Assembly (NCBI RefSeq): GCF_030291135.1 | Contig: NZ_CP127409.1 | Span: 2,976,001-3,040,000, forward strand | Direction: 5' to 3' | DNA: 64,000 nucleotides | Source of the DNA: Rhodanobacter thiooxydans | GTDB lineage: Bacteria; Pseudomonadota; Gammaproteobacteria; Xanthomonadales; Rhodanobacteraceae | In this document: one piece after another, positions 24,228-33,568 of the stretch | Position numbering within the stretch: the first letter of the stretch is position 1 | Layout: each line of letters opens with the position of its first letter | Made by a program: the position numbers and the translations under genes | The notes under the pieces: generated by a model | Seen by the model: only the letters and a program-made list of their open reading frames with translations | Told to the model about the DNA's origin: nothing | Databases searched by the model: none

Positions 24228-25910
24228 TCAGGGCTGCGCCGGCACGGGAGCCGTGACGGCTGCCGGCAGCCACGGCGACACGCGCGGGCGTTCCAGTCCG
24301 GCGAGCAGCGGCGGATCGCGCTGGTAGACGTCGGGGCGGAAGCCGACCCGGCCGTCCTCGCGCAGGTCCACCGTCCAGTACGCCAGTAGCAGTGTGACCG
24401 GCTCGCGCAGCATCACGGTCTGCGTCTTCAGCGTGTCGATCGCGCGGTCGATCCCGGCCCGGTCCCAGCGCGCAGGGTCGTCCAGCAGCAGTTCGGCCAG
24501 CTCGCGCGGGCGCTCCACCCGGATGCAGCCGGAGCTGTTCGCGCGCTGCTCGTTGGCGAACAGTTCCTGGTGCGGCGTGTCGTGCAGGTACACCGCGTAG
24601 TCGTTGGGGAAGCGGATCACCAGCCGCCCCAGCGAATTGCCCGGGCCGGCGTCCTGGCGCAGCACGATGCCGCGCGGATGGGCCCAGTCCACGCTGGCCG
24701 GCGCCAGCTCGCGGCCCTGGCCATCCAGCACGCGGATGCGGTTGGCGGCGAGGTAGCCCGGGCTCCTGCGCAGCTTCGGCAGGATGTCGTTCTTCAGGAT
24801 GGTCGGCGGCACCGTCCAGGTCGGGTTGAGCGTGAGGTAGGTGATCTTCGACTTGAACACCGGCGTGCTGCGATACGGCTTGCCCACCTGCACGCGCGAA
24901 CGCCACACCGGTTTGCCATCCTTGTAGTAGGCCACCTGGTAGCCGGCGATGTCGACCACCACGAACCTGCCCTGCAACTCATGCAGCAGCCAGCGCGCGC
25001 GCTCCAGGTTCGCGCGCAACTGGTCGATCCGTGCCGCGACTGGCACGTTCAGCGCGGCCAGGGTGGCCTTGCCCAGATGGCCATCGGGTGCCAGGTATTG
25101 TTCGCGCTGGAACTGCTCCAGCGCGGCCTCCAGCGCCGGGTCGTACAGGTCGTCCACGCCCTCGCCCACCGGATAGCCGGCCAGGCGCAGCCGCTGGCGC
25201 AGCGCCGGCACGCGCGGATCGCGGCTGCCCGGCTTCAGCGTGGGGCCGTCGGCCAGCGTCGACCAGCCGCCCTGCGCCGCCACCTCGCGCAGCTTCGCCA
25301 GCGCCATGCGCAGCTGGCCGTACAACGGGTTCTGCGGCCGTGCCCGCGCGAACAGCTCGCCAAGCGTGCCTTGCGCCAGCGCATCGTGCACCGCCTTGAG
25401 GCCCTGCGCCTGGTCGAGCTGGCGCGGGTCGTAGTTCCAGTGCGTGTCCAGCGTGGCCGGATCGACCTTGCCGCGATACAGGTGCAGCAGCGCAGCGAGG
25501 CAGGCATCGGTGGCCAGCAGGTCGAACTGCGCGCGCTGCTGCGGCGTGGCCCGTGGATCGCTCAGCACGCTGCGCCGACGCTGCAACTCGCTCAGCGCAT
25601 AGTCTTCCGGATCGAGGCCGTCGCCAGCCACGTTGCCCAGCGCGGAAAGCAGCTGGTCGAGATCGCCCGGGCGCGTCCATGCCGGCGCGAACCGGCTCTG
25701 CTCGTAGAACACTGCCGCCGCGTCGCCGGGCGTCCGGGCGGCATCGGCATCGACATGCACGCCGCGCCACTGCTCGACCCGCTCGCGAATCTGTTCGGCC
25801 ACCGGGCTCAGCGGTTGCTCCAGCGCAGGCTGTTGTGCATGCACCGCCGTTCCCGACAGCAAGCCCAGCATGGCGATGCCCTGAATGACACGGAAAAATC
25901 TGGGCGGCAC
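24228..25910 (-). CDS. L,D-transpeptidase (YcbB/LdtD type)
   Basis: 560 aa from a GTG at 25910 (AGGA seven bases upstream). A signal peptide (GIAMLGLLSGTAVHAQ) is followed by the helical scaffold domain (about 60-190), a peptidoglycan-binding domain (LRQRLRLAGYPVGEGVDDLY, about 240-290) and a YkuD domain. The catalytic motif is HDTPHQELF then SSGCIRVE near residue 460, with Cys as nucleophile. This order equals E. coli LdtD (YcbB), which makes 3-3 crosslinks in the periplasm and can give beta-lactam tolerance. It is divergent from a second L,D-transpeptidase gene, 134 bp between starts. Confidence 0.92.
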   Translation of the reverse strand: MPPRFFRVIQGIAMLGLLSGTAVHAQQPALEQPLSPVAEQIRERVEQWRGVHVDADAARTPGDAAAVFYEQSRFAPAWTRPGDLDQLLSALGNVAGDGLDPEDYALSELQRRRSVLSDPRATPQQRAQFDLLATDACLAALLHLYRGKVDPATLDTHWNYDPRQLDQAQGLKAVHDALAQGTLGELFARARPQNPLYGQLRMALAKLREVAAQGGWSTLADGPTLKPGSRDPRVPALRQRLRLAGYPVGEGVDDLYDPALEAALEQFQREQYLAPDGHLGKATLAALNVPVAARIDQLRANLERARWLLHELQGRFVVVDIAGYQVAYYKDGKPVWRSRVQVGKPYRSTPVFKSKITYLTLNPTWTVPPTILKNDILPKLRRSPGYLAANRIRVLDGQGRELAPASVDWAHPRGIVLRQDAGPGNSLGRLVIRFPNDYAVYLHDTPHQELFANEQRANSSGCIRVERPRELAELLLDDPARWDRAGIDRAIDTLKTQTVMLREPVTLLLAYWTVDLREDGRVGFRPDVYQRDPPLLAGLERPRVSPWLPAAVTAPVPAQP

Positions 25911-26044
25911 GACACGATCCTGCGCAAGGGAGTCCCGCCTGTCATAGCACAGTCGCCTGCCCGTCGCGCCCGACGGGTTCTTAACAAGGGGCTGCTAGGA
26001 TCGACGACCGCACCGCCCGAGCCCGCCCCCGCCAAGCCGTTCCG

Positions 26045-26746
26045 ATGAGCCGATTCCTGCGCCACGCTGCCACCCTGACGCTGTTCCTCGCCGGCTGTTT
26101 CGTCGCGGCACACGCCACGGAACCCTCGCTGCAGGATGCGCTCAGCCGGCTCGCGCCGAACGCGAATCCCAAGGTGATCGGCCTGGCGCTCGCCGCTACC
26201 GAATGCGCCGCCGCGCAGGGCCAGCCTCCGTCCGACCGGCTGGCGGTGATCGACTATTCGAAACCCTCCACCGAGCCGCGGCTGTGGGTGTTCGACCTGG
26301 CCAGACGCAAGCTGCTGTACCACGAGCTGGTGGCGCACGGGCGCAACACCGGTGAGAACCTGGCGACGGCATTCTCGAACCGGCCGGAGAGCCTGCAGTC
26401 CAGCCTGGGCCTGTTCCGCACGCTGGGCACCTACGCCGGCCACAACGGTTACTCGCTGCGCATGGAAGGCCTCGAACCGGGCACCAACGACCATGCGCTG
26501 GCGCGCGCACTGGTGATCCACGGCGCGGCCTACGTCAACCCCGCACTCGCCCGCCAGCAGGGCCGCATCGGTCGCAGCTACGGCTGCCCGGCCGTGCGCA
26601 CCGCGATTGCGCGGCCGCTGATCGACGCCCTCAAGGGCGGCCAGTACGTGTTCTCCTACTACCCCGATGCACGCTGGCTGAGCGCTTCGCCGTACCTCAA
26701 GTGCAGCAGCGGACGCGCCATGACCGCGAGCCTCGCCGCGCCCTGA
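26045..26746 (+). CDS. Murein L,D-transpeptidase catalytic domain protein (YkuD_2), possible lipoprotein
   Basis: 233 aa. The YkuD_2-type core has WVFDLARRKLLYHELVAHGRNTG near residue 82, HGAAYVNP near 159 and RSYGCPAV near 178-184, giving the His and the catalytic Cys of L,D-transpeptidases. The N-terminus TLFLAGCFVAAHA contains a lipobox (LAG-Cys18), so it may be lipid-anchored; a normal signal-peptidase-I site at AHA also fits. It is the divergent partner of the YcbB-type gene and convergent with treA. Confidence 0.88.
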   Translation: MSRFLRHAATLTLFLAGCFVAAHATEPSLQDALSRLAPNANPKVIGLALAATECAAAQGQPPSDRLAVIDYSKPSTEPRLWVFDLARRKLLYHELVAHGRNTGENLATAFSNRPESLQSSLGLFRTLGTYAGHNGYSLRMEGLEPGTNDHALARALVIHGAAYVNPALARQQGRIGRSYGCPAVRTAIARPLIDALKGGQYVFSYYPDARWLSASPYLKCSSGRAMTASLAAP

Positions 26747-26768
26747 ATCCGCGTCCGGCGCATGCCCC

Positions 26769-28418
26769 TCACGGATTCCCGGAGGGCTCCCGCAGCAGCG
26801 CCTGCATCTTCAGATAAACACCGTTGCTCCAGCCAAAGCCGATCACGTTGGCGGTGTAGCCGGCGCTGATCTTCACGTCGGCGTTGCCGCTGACCATGTT
26901 GTATTTCTCGCGGATGGTGCCGTCGTGGGCGAGGCTGCGATCGATGGTGGCGGTGAATTCGCGCGCGATGCGGCGGGCGTCGTCGTGGAAGCCGTAGGCG
27001 TCCAGCCCGGCCGTCGCCAGCCAGTTGGTCGGCGCCCAGCCGAACGGCGCATCCCATTGCGCGCCGCTGGCGTGGTCGCTGGTCTGCAGGCCGCCCTTGC
27101 GCTCGAAGATGCCGAGCTTGCCGCGCAGCGACGCGGCCTGCGCCGGCGAGGCCGCACCGGCCCACAGCGGATAGAAGGTGGCGACGAAGTGATAGCCGGA
27201 CGGCTTGCCGCGCACGAAGTCGTAGTCCATGTACATGCCCTGGTCGGCACGCCACAGGTACTTGTCGATTGCCGCACGTCGCGCGTCGGCGGCGCCGGCC
27301 CAGCGCTTGGCGTCCGCATTGTTGCCGAGCTGCACGGCGAAATCGTGCAGGTCGCGCTCGTAGCGGTACAGCAGGCTGTTCAGATCCACCGGCGCGTAGT
27401 GGTGGGTGGAGCCGCCGAACGGACCCATGCGGAAGCTGGTGTCGAAACCCGACTCGCGCATCGCGCGATCGCCGAGATAGTAGTCAGCGCTAAGGCGATA
27501 ACCTTGCGACCAGGCGCCGGCGCAGACCTTCGAGGCCTCGACGTCGCAGCTGGCGGTCTTGAGCCGTACGACTTCCGCCGCGTCCGGATGTTCGGCGGCC
27601 CTGACCAGGTAGCCGGGATCCTCCGACGGGTGCGCGAGCAGCCAGTCGATCACGCCGCGCAGGTAGCGGCTGTCGCGCATCTCCAGCACCGGCGCCGCGC
27701 CGCCGTAGTCGTAGTAGCGCGCCAAGCCAGTGGCGCCGGCCCGGTGTTCCTTGCGCGTCCAGGTGGAGTAGTCGCGCACGGCGAGCGGATACGCGTGTTC
27801 CAGCCACGCTTGCGCTTCGGCCTTGCTCTTGAAACTGTCCGGGTCATCCAGCACGGCACGGATCATTAAACTCAGGAACGGCGGCTGCGAACGGGTCAGG
27901 TAATAGCTGCGGTTCGCGTTGAGCACCGCGCCGTAGTACTGCACCTCGAACAGCGCGTTGTCGACCATGTCGCGCGCCAGCGCCTCGCGGTGGTCGGCGA
28001 CCAGGCCGAGCACGATGAAGTAGCTGTCCCAGCCGTACATCTCGTTGAAGAAGCCGCCTGGCACCACGTATGGATGCGGCAGGTAGAGCAGGCCCTGCCG
28101 CGGCAGCGAAGTCGGCGCGATGTCGCCAAGCTGGCCGATCGCTCGGGGCAGCACGTGCACGTCGACGTTGCAGCGCTTCTTCACCGCGGCCAGGTCCGGC
28201 GGCGATGGCAGGTCCGCGGGCAGGTACAGCACCGGCTGCGTGCCCACCTTGGGATCACGCAGGGCCGAGCAGTCGTCCATCGAACGCGTCAGCGTGGTCC
28301 ATGCGTGGTCGATGTAGGCGCGGGTCTTCTGCGCATCGGGCTGGAGGGCCGCCGCAGCGGTGGCGAACATGACCCACAGTCCGCACAGCGCACACCGAAG
28401 GAATGACTTCATGATCAT
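26769..28418 (-). CDS. treA: Periplasmic trehalase (GH37)
   Basis: 549 aa, similar to E. coli TreA (565 aa). It hydrolyses trehalose to two glucose in the periplasm. The signal peptide (FLRCALCGLWVMFATAAAA) precedes the GH37 fold with the signature PGGFFNEMYGWDSYF near residue 145, ASGAQWDAPFGWAPTNW near 450 and the C-terminal KYNMVSGNADVKISAGYT segment. Start: ATG at 28418 (MIMKSF), or 28412; neither has a strong ribosome site. It lies 105 bp after the J-domain gene and probably has its own promoter there. Confidence 0.93.
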   Translation of the reverse strand: MIMKSFLRCALCGLWVMFATAAAALQPDAQKTRAYIDHAWTTLTRSMDDCSALRDPKVGTQPVLYLPADLPSPPDLAAVKKRCNVDVHVLPRAIGQLGDIAPTSLPRQGLLYLPHPYVVPGGFFNEMYGWDSYFIVLGLVADHREALARDMVDNALFEVQYYGAVLNANRSYYLTRSQPPFLSLMIRAVLDDPDSFKSKAEAQAWLEHAYPLAVRDYSTWTRKEHRAGATGLARYYDYGGAAPVLEMRDSRYLRGVIDWLLAHPSEDPGYLVRAAEHPDAAEVVRLKTASCDVEASKVCAGAWSQGYRLSADYYLGDRAMRESGFDTSFRMGPFGGSTHHYAPVDLNSLLYRYERDLHDFAVQLGNNADAKRWAGAADARRAAIDKYLWRADQGMYMDYDFVRGKPSGYHFVATFYPLWAGAASPAQAASLRGKLGIFERKGGLQTSDHASGAQWDAPFGWAPTNWLATAGLDAYGFHDDARRIAREFTATIDRSLAHDGTIREKYNMVSGNADVKISAGYTANVIGFGWSNGVYLKMQALLREPSGNP

Positions 28419-28523
28419 CAACCGATGCCGTGGGCACATGCGTGACAGCGTGTAACCATCGTCCCGCCGGCGCAACCCCGCGATTGCGCGGAGCACGTGT
28501 TCCGCACCGCCAACGGCTGCCGG

Positions 28524-28925
28524 CTATCCGCGCCGCAGCCGGCTCGCGATGTCGTAGGCGGCATTGATCTCCCGGGAACGCTGCTCGGCCAGTTGGCGGA
28601 GATCTTCGCCGAGCCGGGCCACCTTGTCCGGGTGGTACTGGCTGATCTGCTGCCGGTAGGCACGCTCTATGTCGTCCAGGCTGGCGGATTCGGCAACACC
28701 AAGCACCTGGTACCACGCGGGTGGCGGCGCGGGCGGCGGCGCATCGCTCCATGCCGGGCCGTAGTCGCGCCAGTGGCCGTTCGCGCGGCCCTGCCGGTCC
28801 TGTCCATCGGGCGGCCGGGGCGACGACCGGTCCTGCTCGCCGGTACCCGGCGAAAGCAGGTGACTGACCAGCCGGTAGCCGAAGAACAGTCCGGCCAGAA
28901 TGACGACGACCTGGGTGAGGGTCAT
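28524..28925 (-). CDS. Membrane-anchored J-domain protein
   Basis: 133 aa. One N-terminal membrane helix (TQVVVILAGLFFGYRLVSHL) is followed by a polar/proline-rich linker and a C-terminal J domain, AWYQVLGVAESASLDDIERA to SREINAAYDIASRLR, with the HPD tripeptide (SQYHPDKVARLG) needed to stimulate DnaK. With the J domain at the C-terminus and an N-terminal anchor it resembles DjlA-like or DnaJ-like membrane co-chaperones but is much smaller. Its ATG overlaps the stop of the preceding membrane-protein gene by 4 bp, so the two are coupled. Confidence 0.88.
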   Translation of the reverse strand: MTLTQVVVILAGLFFGYRLVSHLLSPGTGEQDRSSPRPPDGQDRQGRANGHWRDYGPAWSDAPPPAPPPAWYQVLGVAESASLDDIERAYRQQISQYHPDKVARLGEDLRQLAEQRSREINAAYDIASRLRRG

Positions 28926-29632
28926 GGCGTGTTGTCCTCGAAGTGCGTCAGGCAGGCCTGCAACGAATCGCTGGCGGCACTGCCCGGCTCCACGAAATCC
29001 AGGCTGGTGCGAATCCGCCCGCGCAGCAGATCAAGCAGCGTTGCCTGCTGCGCAGGCGACAACATCGACGCGGCGGCGCGACGCAGGTCGGGAACGGCTT
29101 GCTGTCGCAGGCTGATCTTCCTGACGATGTTCAACGCGAACGGCGCGCACAGCAGCGCGTCGAAGGCCAGCGCCAGCACCGCCCGCGGCGAAAGGTTCAG
29201 TGCCTTCCGGCAGCGATACACCTGGGCCAGCATCGCCACGATCACCAGGTAGGTCAGCAGCAGCCAGCCCAGCAGCACCGCATGCGAACCGAACCAGAGC
29301 GCGCATGGCAAACCCGCGAAGAACAGGCCCAGCAGCAGCCACGTCCACGGCGCCAGGGTCGCCAGCGTGAACCGGACGCGCTGCCATCGCACCCGCTGCA
29401 ACGGCGATGCCGTGCCGGACCAGGCCAGCCGCAGCAGCACCCGATGCGGGCAGCACGGGTTCGGCAGAAACAGGTGCCGGCCGCCAAGCTCCAGTGACGA
29501 ACCACCGGAGACGACGAAACCACGCCGCCGCGCCTCCAGCACCACCTCATCGTGGAACAGCAGCAGGGCGGCGTCGTACAGGTACAGGCCAAGCACGCCG
29601 CCCATCAGCAACCACGGTTCGGTCAACGCCAT
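28922..29632 (-). CDS. Hypothetical membrane protein in a J-domain operon
   Basis: 236 aa. A first helix (LMGGVLGLYLYDAALLLF), then a short soluble part with HLFLPNPCCPHR, and two more helices (APWTWLLLGLFFAGLPCALWF; LLGWLLLTYLVIVAMLAQV). The C-terminal 90 residues are soluble and helical. No family recognised. It sits between the DUF2167 gene (3 bp gap) and the J-domain gene (4 bp overlap); this tight packing suggests that the three products work together at the inner membrane. Confidence 0.7.
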   Translation of the reverse strand: MALTEPWLLMGGVLGLYLYDAALLLFHDEVVLEARRRGFVVSGGSSLELGGRHLFLPNPCCPHRVLLRLAWSGTASPLQRVRWQRVRFTLATLAPWTWLLLGLFFAGLPCALWFGSHAVLLGWLLLTYLVIVAMLAQVYRCRKALNLSPRAVLALAFDALLCAPFALNIVRKISLRQQAVPDLRRAAASMLSPAQQATLLDLLRGRIRTSLDFVEPGSAASDSLQACLTHFEDNTP

Positions 29633-29635
29633 CCC

Positions 29636-30484
29636 TCAGCGCTTCTTCACGAAGAACGACTTGAACCTGGCGCCCACGGCCGCAAGGCCAACCAGCAGGA
29701 ACTTCCAGGTTGCCGCCAGGAAGCCGCCGATCACGGCGAACAAGCCTTTCTTCGCGGCAACCGCCGCGGCTCCCCCGGTGATGAGCGCCGCCAGACCATA
29801 GGCCGCGACGTGATCGCCGGGCTGGTACTCGCCATAGGTTTCGCCAGGCGAGAACTGGAAGCCCGGCACCGTCTCCTTGAAGCTGCCGATGGAGTGGCCG
29901 AGCTTGTCCGGAGCCGTGGCGACCACCACCTGCATCACGCCATAGCGGCCCAGCAGGCGGGTGTTGTAGTTCACCACCTGCTGCTGCGTGCTGACGTCCT
30001 CGGCCAGGATCGACCAGGCCAGCGACTTGAGCTGGGTGTCGTATTCGGGCTTCGCACTCCAGCCAAGTACCCGCAGCTCGTCCCAACCGTGCGAGCGCCG
30101 CTCCTTGTTGCTTTGCTCGGTGCCCTTGCGGATGGAGTCGAGGATGTCATCGGGATCGATCTGCTCGTTGTCCTTGATGTAGCCGGTATCCGCGTACGTG
30201 AAATACGCCACCCAGTCGCCTCTATCGTCCACCAGCGCGTACTCGTCCTCATCGTTCGAGGGATTCTGCATCAGCAGGTTCAACGCCTTGGTGCCCTTGT
30301 TGTCCAGGAACGCGTAACCCTTCGGCACCTGCAACGAGGCGTGCGTGCCCAGCGAAACGGTAGTCGGCCCCCGCTGCCAGGGCAGCGCCTCGATCGGGTT
30401 GGTTTGCGGGTCGGTTTGTGCGGTGACGGGCGCGCACAGGCATGCCACAAGCAGTGCCGCAAGCACTGGAAACAATCGCTTCAT
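29636..30484 (-). CDS. DUF2167 family membrane protein
   Basis: 282 aa from the ATG at 30484, with AGGGGAAAAGG just upstream. A signal peptide (LFPVLAALLVACLCAPVTA) precedes a long periplasmic domain typical of DUF2167 (LPWQRGPTTVSLGTHASLQVP, VPKGYAFLD, PGFQFSPGETYGEYQPGDHVAAYGLAALI), and the C-terminus has two helices ending in the basic tail KSFFVKKR. The family is widespread in proteobacteria and lacks a known role; it is annotated as an uncharacterised membrane-anchored protein. First gene of the three-gene operon with the J-domain protein. Confidence 0.88.
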   Translation of the reverse strand: MKRLFPVLAALLVACLCAPVTAQTDPQTNPIEALPWQRGPTTVSLGTHASLQVPKGYAFLDNKGTKALNLLMQNPSNDEDEYALVDDRGDWVAYFTYADTGYIKDNEQIDPDDILDSIRKGTEQSNKERRSHGWDELRVLGWSAKPEYDTQLKSLAWSILAEDVSTQQQVVNYNTRLLGRYGVMQVVVATAPDKLGHSIGSFKETVPGFQFSPGETYGEYQPGDHVAAYGLAALITGGAAAVAAKKGLFAVIGGFLAATWKFLLVGLAAVGARFKSFFVKKR

Positions 30485-30702
30485 CCTTTTCCCCTGTTGA
30501 TCCGTGAATATCCCCATGCATGGCGTGCAGCCCCCGCTGCGTCGGCGACAGCACGCTCCGTGGAGCGTGTAGCGGACTCGCCATGCCTGCGCACTTTGAC
30601 GCCGGGCCGGCCATATATCAACCACCCAACTGCGAGCTCAACACACCATTCGCCTGCGCGCCTGGTCCGCCTATTCGATCAGTGAATACCGCGACTCGGC
30701 CA

Positions 30703-31119
30703 TCACGCGCCGTCGCGCGTTTCCCGCAGGCGCAGGATGAACGCGAGCACCGGCACAGCCACCGCCGCCAGCGCCCACGGCAGCCAGGGGTGATCGCGCA
30801 GCAGCCAGATCGACGCACCCATCGACAGCACGATCAGCGCCACCGCACTGAACTTGGCCCGCCGCGGCACCGTGCGCTCACGCTCCCAGCGCACGATCGC
30901 CGGCCCCAGTCGCGGCCGCGCCAGCAACCAGCGATGCCAACGCGGCGACGCGCGCGACCAGCAGGCGGCGGTCAGCAGCAGGAACGGCACGGTCGGCAGC
31001 AGCGGCAGCACGATGCCGACCAGGGCAAGCGCCAGCGACAGTGCGCCGGTCACGATCAGCAACCAGCGCACGACGTGGGCTCGGCGTGGCTCCGGAGCGG
31101 CGGGATGGGATATGGACAA
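30703..31119 (-). CDS. YbaN family (DUF454) inner-membrane protein
   Basis: Up to 138 aa from a TTG at 31119; a GTG at about 31071 would give roughly 121 aa, nearer to E. coli YbaN (125 aa). Family hallmark: GIVLPLLPTVPFLLLTAACWSRASPRWHRWLL near residues 35-70, with helices before and after. Function unknown. There is no good ribosome site for either start. It lies downstream of the dcp terminator and so has its own promoter. Confidence 0.85.
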   Translation of the reverse strand: MSISHPAAPEPRRAHVVRWLLIVTGALSLALALVGIVLPLLPTVPFLLLTAACWSRASPRWHRWLLARPRLGPAIVRWERERTVPRRAKFSAVALIVLSMGASIWLLRDHPWLPWALAAVAVPVLAFILRLRETRDGA

Positions 31120-31182
31120 GAAGCGGGCTCGCGCAGGGGTATGAGCTTGACTCTAGCGCATACCCACATTCCGGCATCCCAG

Positions 31183-31212
31183 AAAAAAGCCGCCCGGATC
31201 GCTCCGGGCGGC
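31183..31212 (-). terminator. Rho-independent terminator of dcp
   Basis: Stem GCCGCCCGGA/TCCGGGCGGC (10 bp) with loop of 4, and six A residues on the plus strand that become the U-run of the minus-strand transcript, 25 bp after the dcp stop. A weaker plus-strand T-rich tail (TTGGTTTT) might make it partly bidirectional. Confidence 0.92.
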
Positions 31213-31237
31213 TTGGTTTTCCACCGACGGATCCGGC

Positions 31238-33430
31238 TCAGTCGACCGCGGCGTCCAGCCCGCGCCGCTTCAGCAGCGGCTCGATTTTCGGCTCCTGCCC
31301 GGTGAAGTCGTGGAACAGCTGCAGCGCGTCCTTGCTGCCGCCACGCGACAGCAGGGCGGCGCGGAAGCGGTCGCCGTTGGCGCGGGTGAGGCCACCGTTC
31401 GCCTTGATCCACTCCACCGTGTTCGCGTCCAGCACCTCCGACCAGATATAGGCGTAGTAGCCGGCCGCGTAGCCACCCATGATGTGGCTGAAGTACGGCG
31501 TGCGGTAGCGCGGCGGCACCGGCGCGTAGTCGGTGCCGTTCACCTTCAGCGCGGCGGCCTCGAACGCCACCACGCCGCCGGCCTCGGGGATCTTGTCGGC
31601 GCCGAGCTGGTGCCAGCTCTGGTCGAGCATCGCCGAGCCGAGGTACTCGGTGGTGGCGAAGCCCTGGTTGAACTTGGATGTGGCCAGCACCTTGTCCAGC
31701 AGCGCCTTCGGCATCGGCGCGCCGGTCTGGTAGTGCTTGGCGTAGTTCGCCAGCACGCTGGGCCAGTCGGACCACATCTCGTTGACCTGCGAGGGGAACT
31801 CCACGAAGTCGCGCGGCACGCTGGTGCCGCTGAAGTACGGGTACTGCACGTTCGAGAACATGCCGTGCAGCGCATGGCCGAACTCGTGGAACATGGTGGT
31901 CACCTCGTCCCAGGTCAGCAGGGTCGGGCCGCTGGCCGGCTTGGTGATGTTGAGGTGGTTGGCCACCACCGGCAGGTTGCCGGTGAGCCCGGACTGCTGC
32001 ACGTAGGCGTTCATCCATGCGCCACCGCGCTTGGACGGCCGCGCGTACATGTCGGCCAGGAAGATCGCCAGCTGGCTGCCGTCGGCGTTGTACACGTCGT
32101 ACACCAGCACGTCGGGGTTGTAGACCGGCAGGTCGGTGCGCTGCTTGAAGCTGAGCCCGTAGAGCTGGCCGGCGGCGTAGAACACGCCGTTCTCCAGCAC
32201 GTTCTTCATCTCGAAGTACGGCTTCAACTGGCTCTCGTCGAAGTCGTACTTCTCGGCGCGCACCTTCTCGGTGTAGTAGGCCCAGTCCCACGGCTGCAGC
32301 GCGAAGGTCGCCTCGCCCTTCGCCGCCTGCTCCTTGTCGATCATCGCCTGCAGCGCCGCGCCTTCGCGCTTCGCGTTGGCCACGGCCGGCGGCGCCAGCC
32401 TGGTCAGCATCGCATTGACCGCTTCGGGCGTCTTCGCCGTCTCGTCGGCCAGCACGTAGGCGGCGTAGGTGGGATAGCCGAGCATGGTCGCCTTCTCCGC
32501 GCGCAGCTTCAGCACCTGCGACACGATCGCGGTGTTGTCGTACTGGTTGCCGCGGCTGCCGCGGGCGATCGACGCCTCATGCAGGCTCTGGCGCAGCGCG
32601 CGGTTCTGCAATTGCGCTTCCGGTGGTTGCCCGGTGGTGTTGAGCAGGGCAATCACGTACTTGCCGTCCAGGCCCTTCGCCTTTGCGGCGGCCGCGGCGG
32701 CGCCGATCTGCTCGTCGCTGAGGCCGGCCAGCTCTTCCTTCGTGTCGACCGCCACGGCGGAATCGTTCACTTCGGCCAGCACGTTCTGGCTGAACGTCGT
32801 GCCCAGCTTCGCCAGCTTGCCGTTGATCTCCTTCAGGTGCGCCTTGTCGGCGTCGGACAGCTTGGCGCCGGCGCGCACGAAGTCGGTGTGGTAGCGCTCG
32901 ATCAGGCGCACGCCTTCGGCGTCCAGGCCCAGGCTGTCGCGCGTGTCGTACAGCTTCTGGATGCGCGCGAACAGCTGCGGGTCCAGCGAGATCGCGTCGC
33001 GATGCGCGGCCAGCTTCGGCGCGTACTCGGCCTGCAGCGCCTTGCGCGCGTCGTTGGTGTCCACGCCGACCAGGCTGAAGAACACGGTCGAGGTGCGGGA
33101 AAGGATCTGCCCGGACTTCTCCAGCGCGACGATGGTGTTGTCGAACGTGGGCGCCTCGGCGTTGCCGGCGATCGCCTGGACTTCCCCGAGATGCTCGGCC
33201 ATGCCGCGGTCGAAGGCGGGCGCGAAATCGCTGTCCCTGATCTTGTCGAACGGCGGGTAGTGCAGCGGCAGCGGGCTTTCACGGAAGAACGGATTGCCGG
33301 CGTCGGCGGCCACCGTATCGGTGTGCGCCTGCGAGGTGGCGGATTCGCTCTTGTCGCTGCCGGTATCGGTGCAGGCGGCCATGGAACCGGACAGGGCAAT
33401 GGCCAGGGCCAGCGCGATGGGATGCTTCAT
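31238..33430 (-). CDS. dcp: M3-family peptidyl-dipeptidase
   Basis: 730 aa. It releases dipeptides from C-termini. The zinc motif is TTMFHEFGHALHGMF near residue 512 (HExxH) with the third ligand Glu about 28 residues later in SGTSVPRDFVEFPSQ. The N-terminus MKHPIALALAIALSGSMAAC has a signal peptide whose AAC may be a lipobox, so this form is exported, unlike cytoplasmic E. coli Dcp. The ATG at 33430 is used because the signal peptide starts there. A strong terminator follows; monocistronic. Confidence 0.93.
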   Translation of the reverse strand: MKHPIALALAIALSGSMAACTDTGSDKSESATSQAHTDTVAADAGNPFFRESPLPLHYPPFDKIRDSDFAPAFDRGMAEHLGEVQAIAGNAEAPTFDNTIVALEKSGQILSRTSTVFFSLVGVDTNDARKALQAEYAPKLAAHRDAISLDPQLFARIQKLYDTRDSLGLDAEGVRLIERYHTDFVRAGAKLSDADKAHLKEINGKLAKLGTTFSQNVLAEVNDSAVAVDTKEELAGLSDEQIGAAAAAAKAKGLDGKYVIALLNTTGQPPEAQLQNRALRQSLHEASIARGSRGNQYDNTAIVSQVLKLRAEKATMLGYPTYAAYVLADETAKTPEAVNAMLTRLAPPAVANAKREGAALQAMIDKEQAAKGEATFALQPWDWAYYTEKVRAEKYDFDESQLKPYFEMKNVLENGVFYAAGQLYGLSFKQRTDLPVYNPDVLVYDVYNADGSQLAIFLADMYARPSKRGGAWMNAYVQQSGLTGNLPVVANHLNITKPASGPTLLTWDEVTTMFHEFGHALHGMFSNVQYPYFSGTSVPRDFVEFPSQVNEMWSDWPSVLANYAKHYQTGAPMPKALLDKVLATSKFNQGFATTEYLGSAMLDQSWHQLGADKIPEAGGVVAFEAAALKVNGTDYAPVPPRYRTPYFSHIMGGYAAGYYAYIWSEVLDANTVEWIKANGGLTRANGDRFRAALLSRGGSKDALQLFHDFTGQEPKIEPLLKRRGLDAAVD

Positions 33431-33568
33431 CGGTACGGATCTCGTCGTGGGGTAAACCCCGATCCTACCCAATGCCTGCCGCTTTCATGCATGACTAAAG
33501 CCATGGTGTGCGACGCTTCGCCGCGGCCATCCACCTGTGCCGGATGGCGCGCCCGCGCGTGTGGACCT

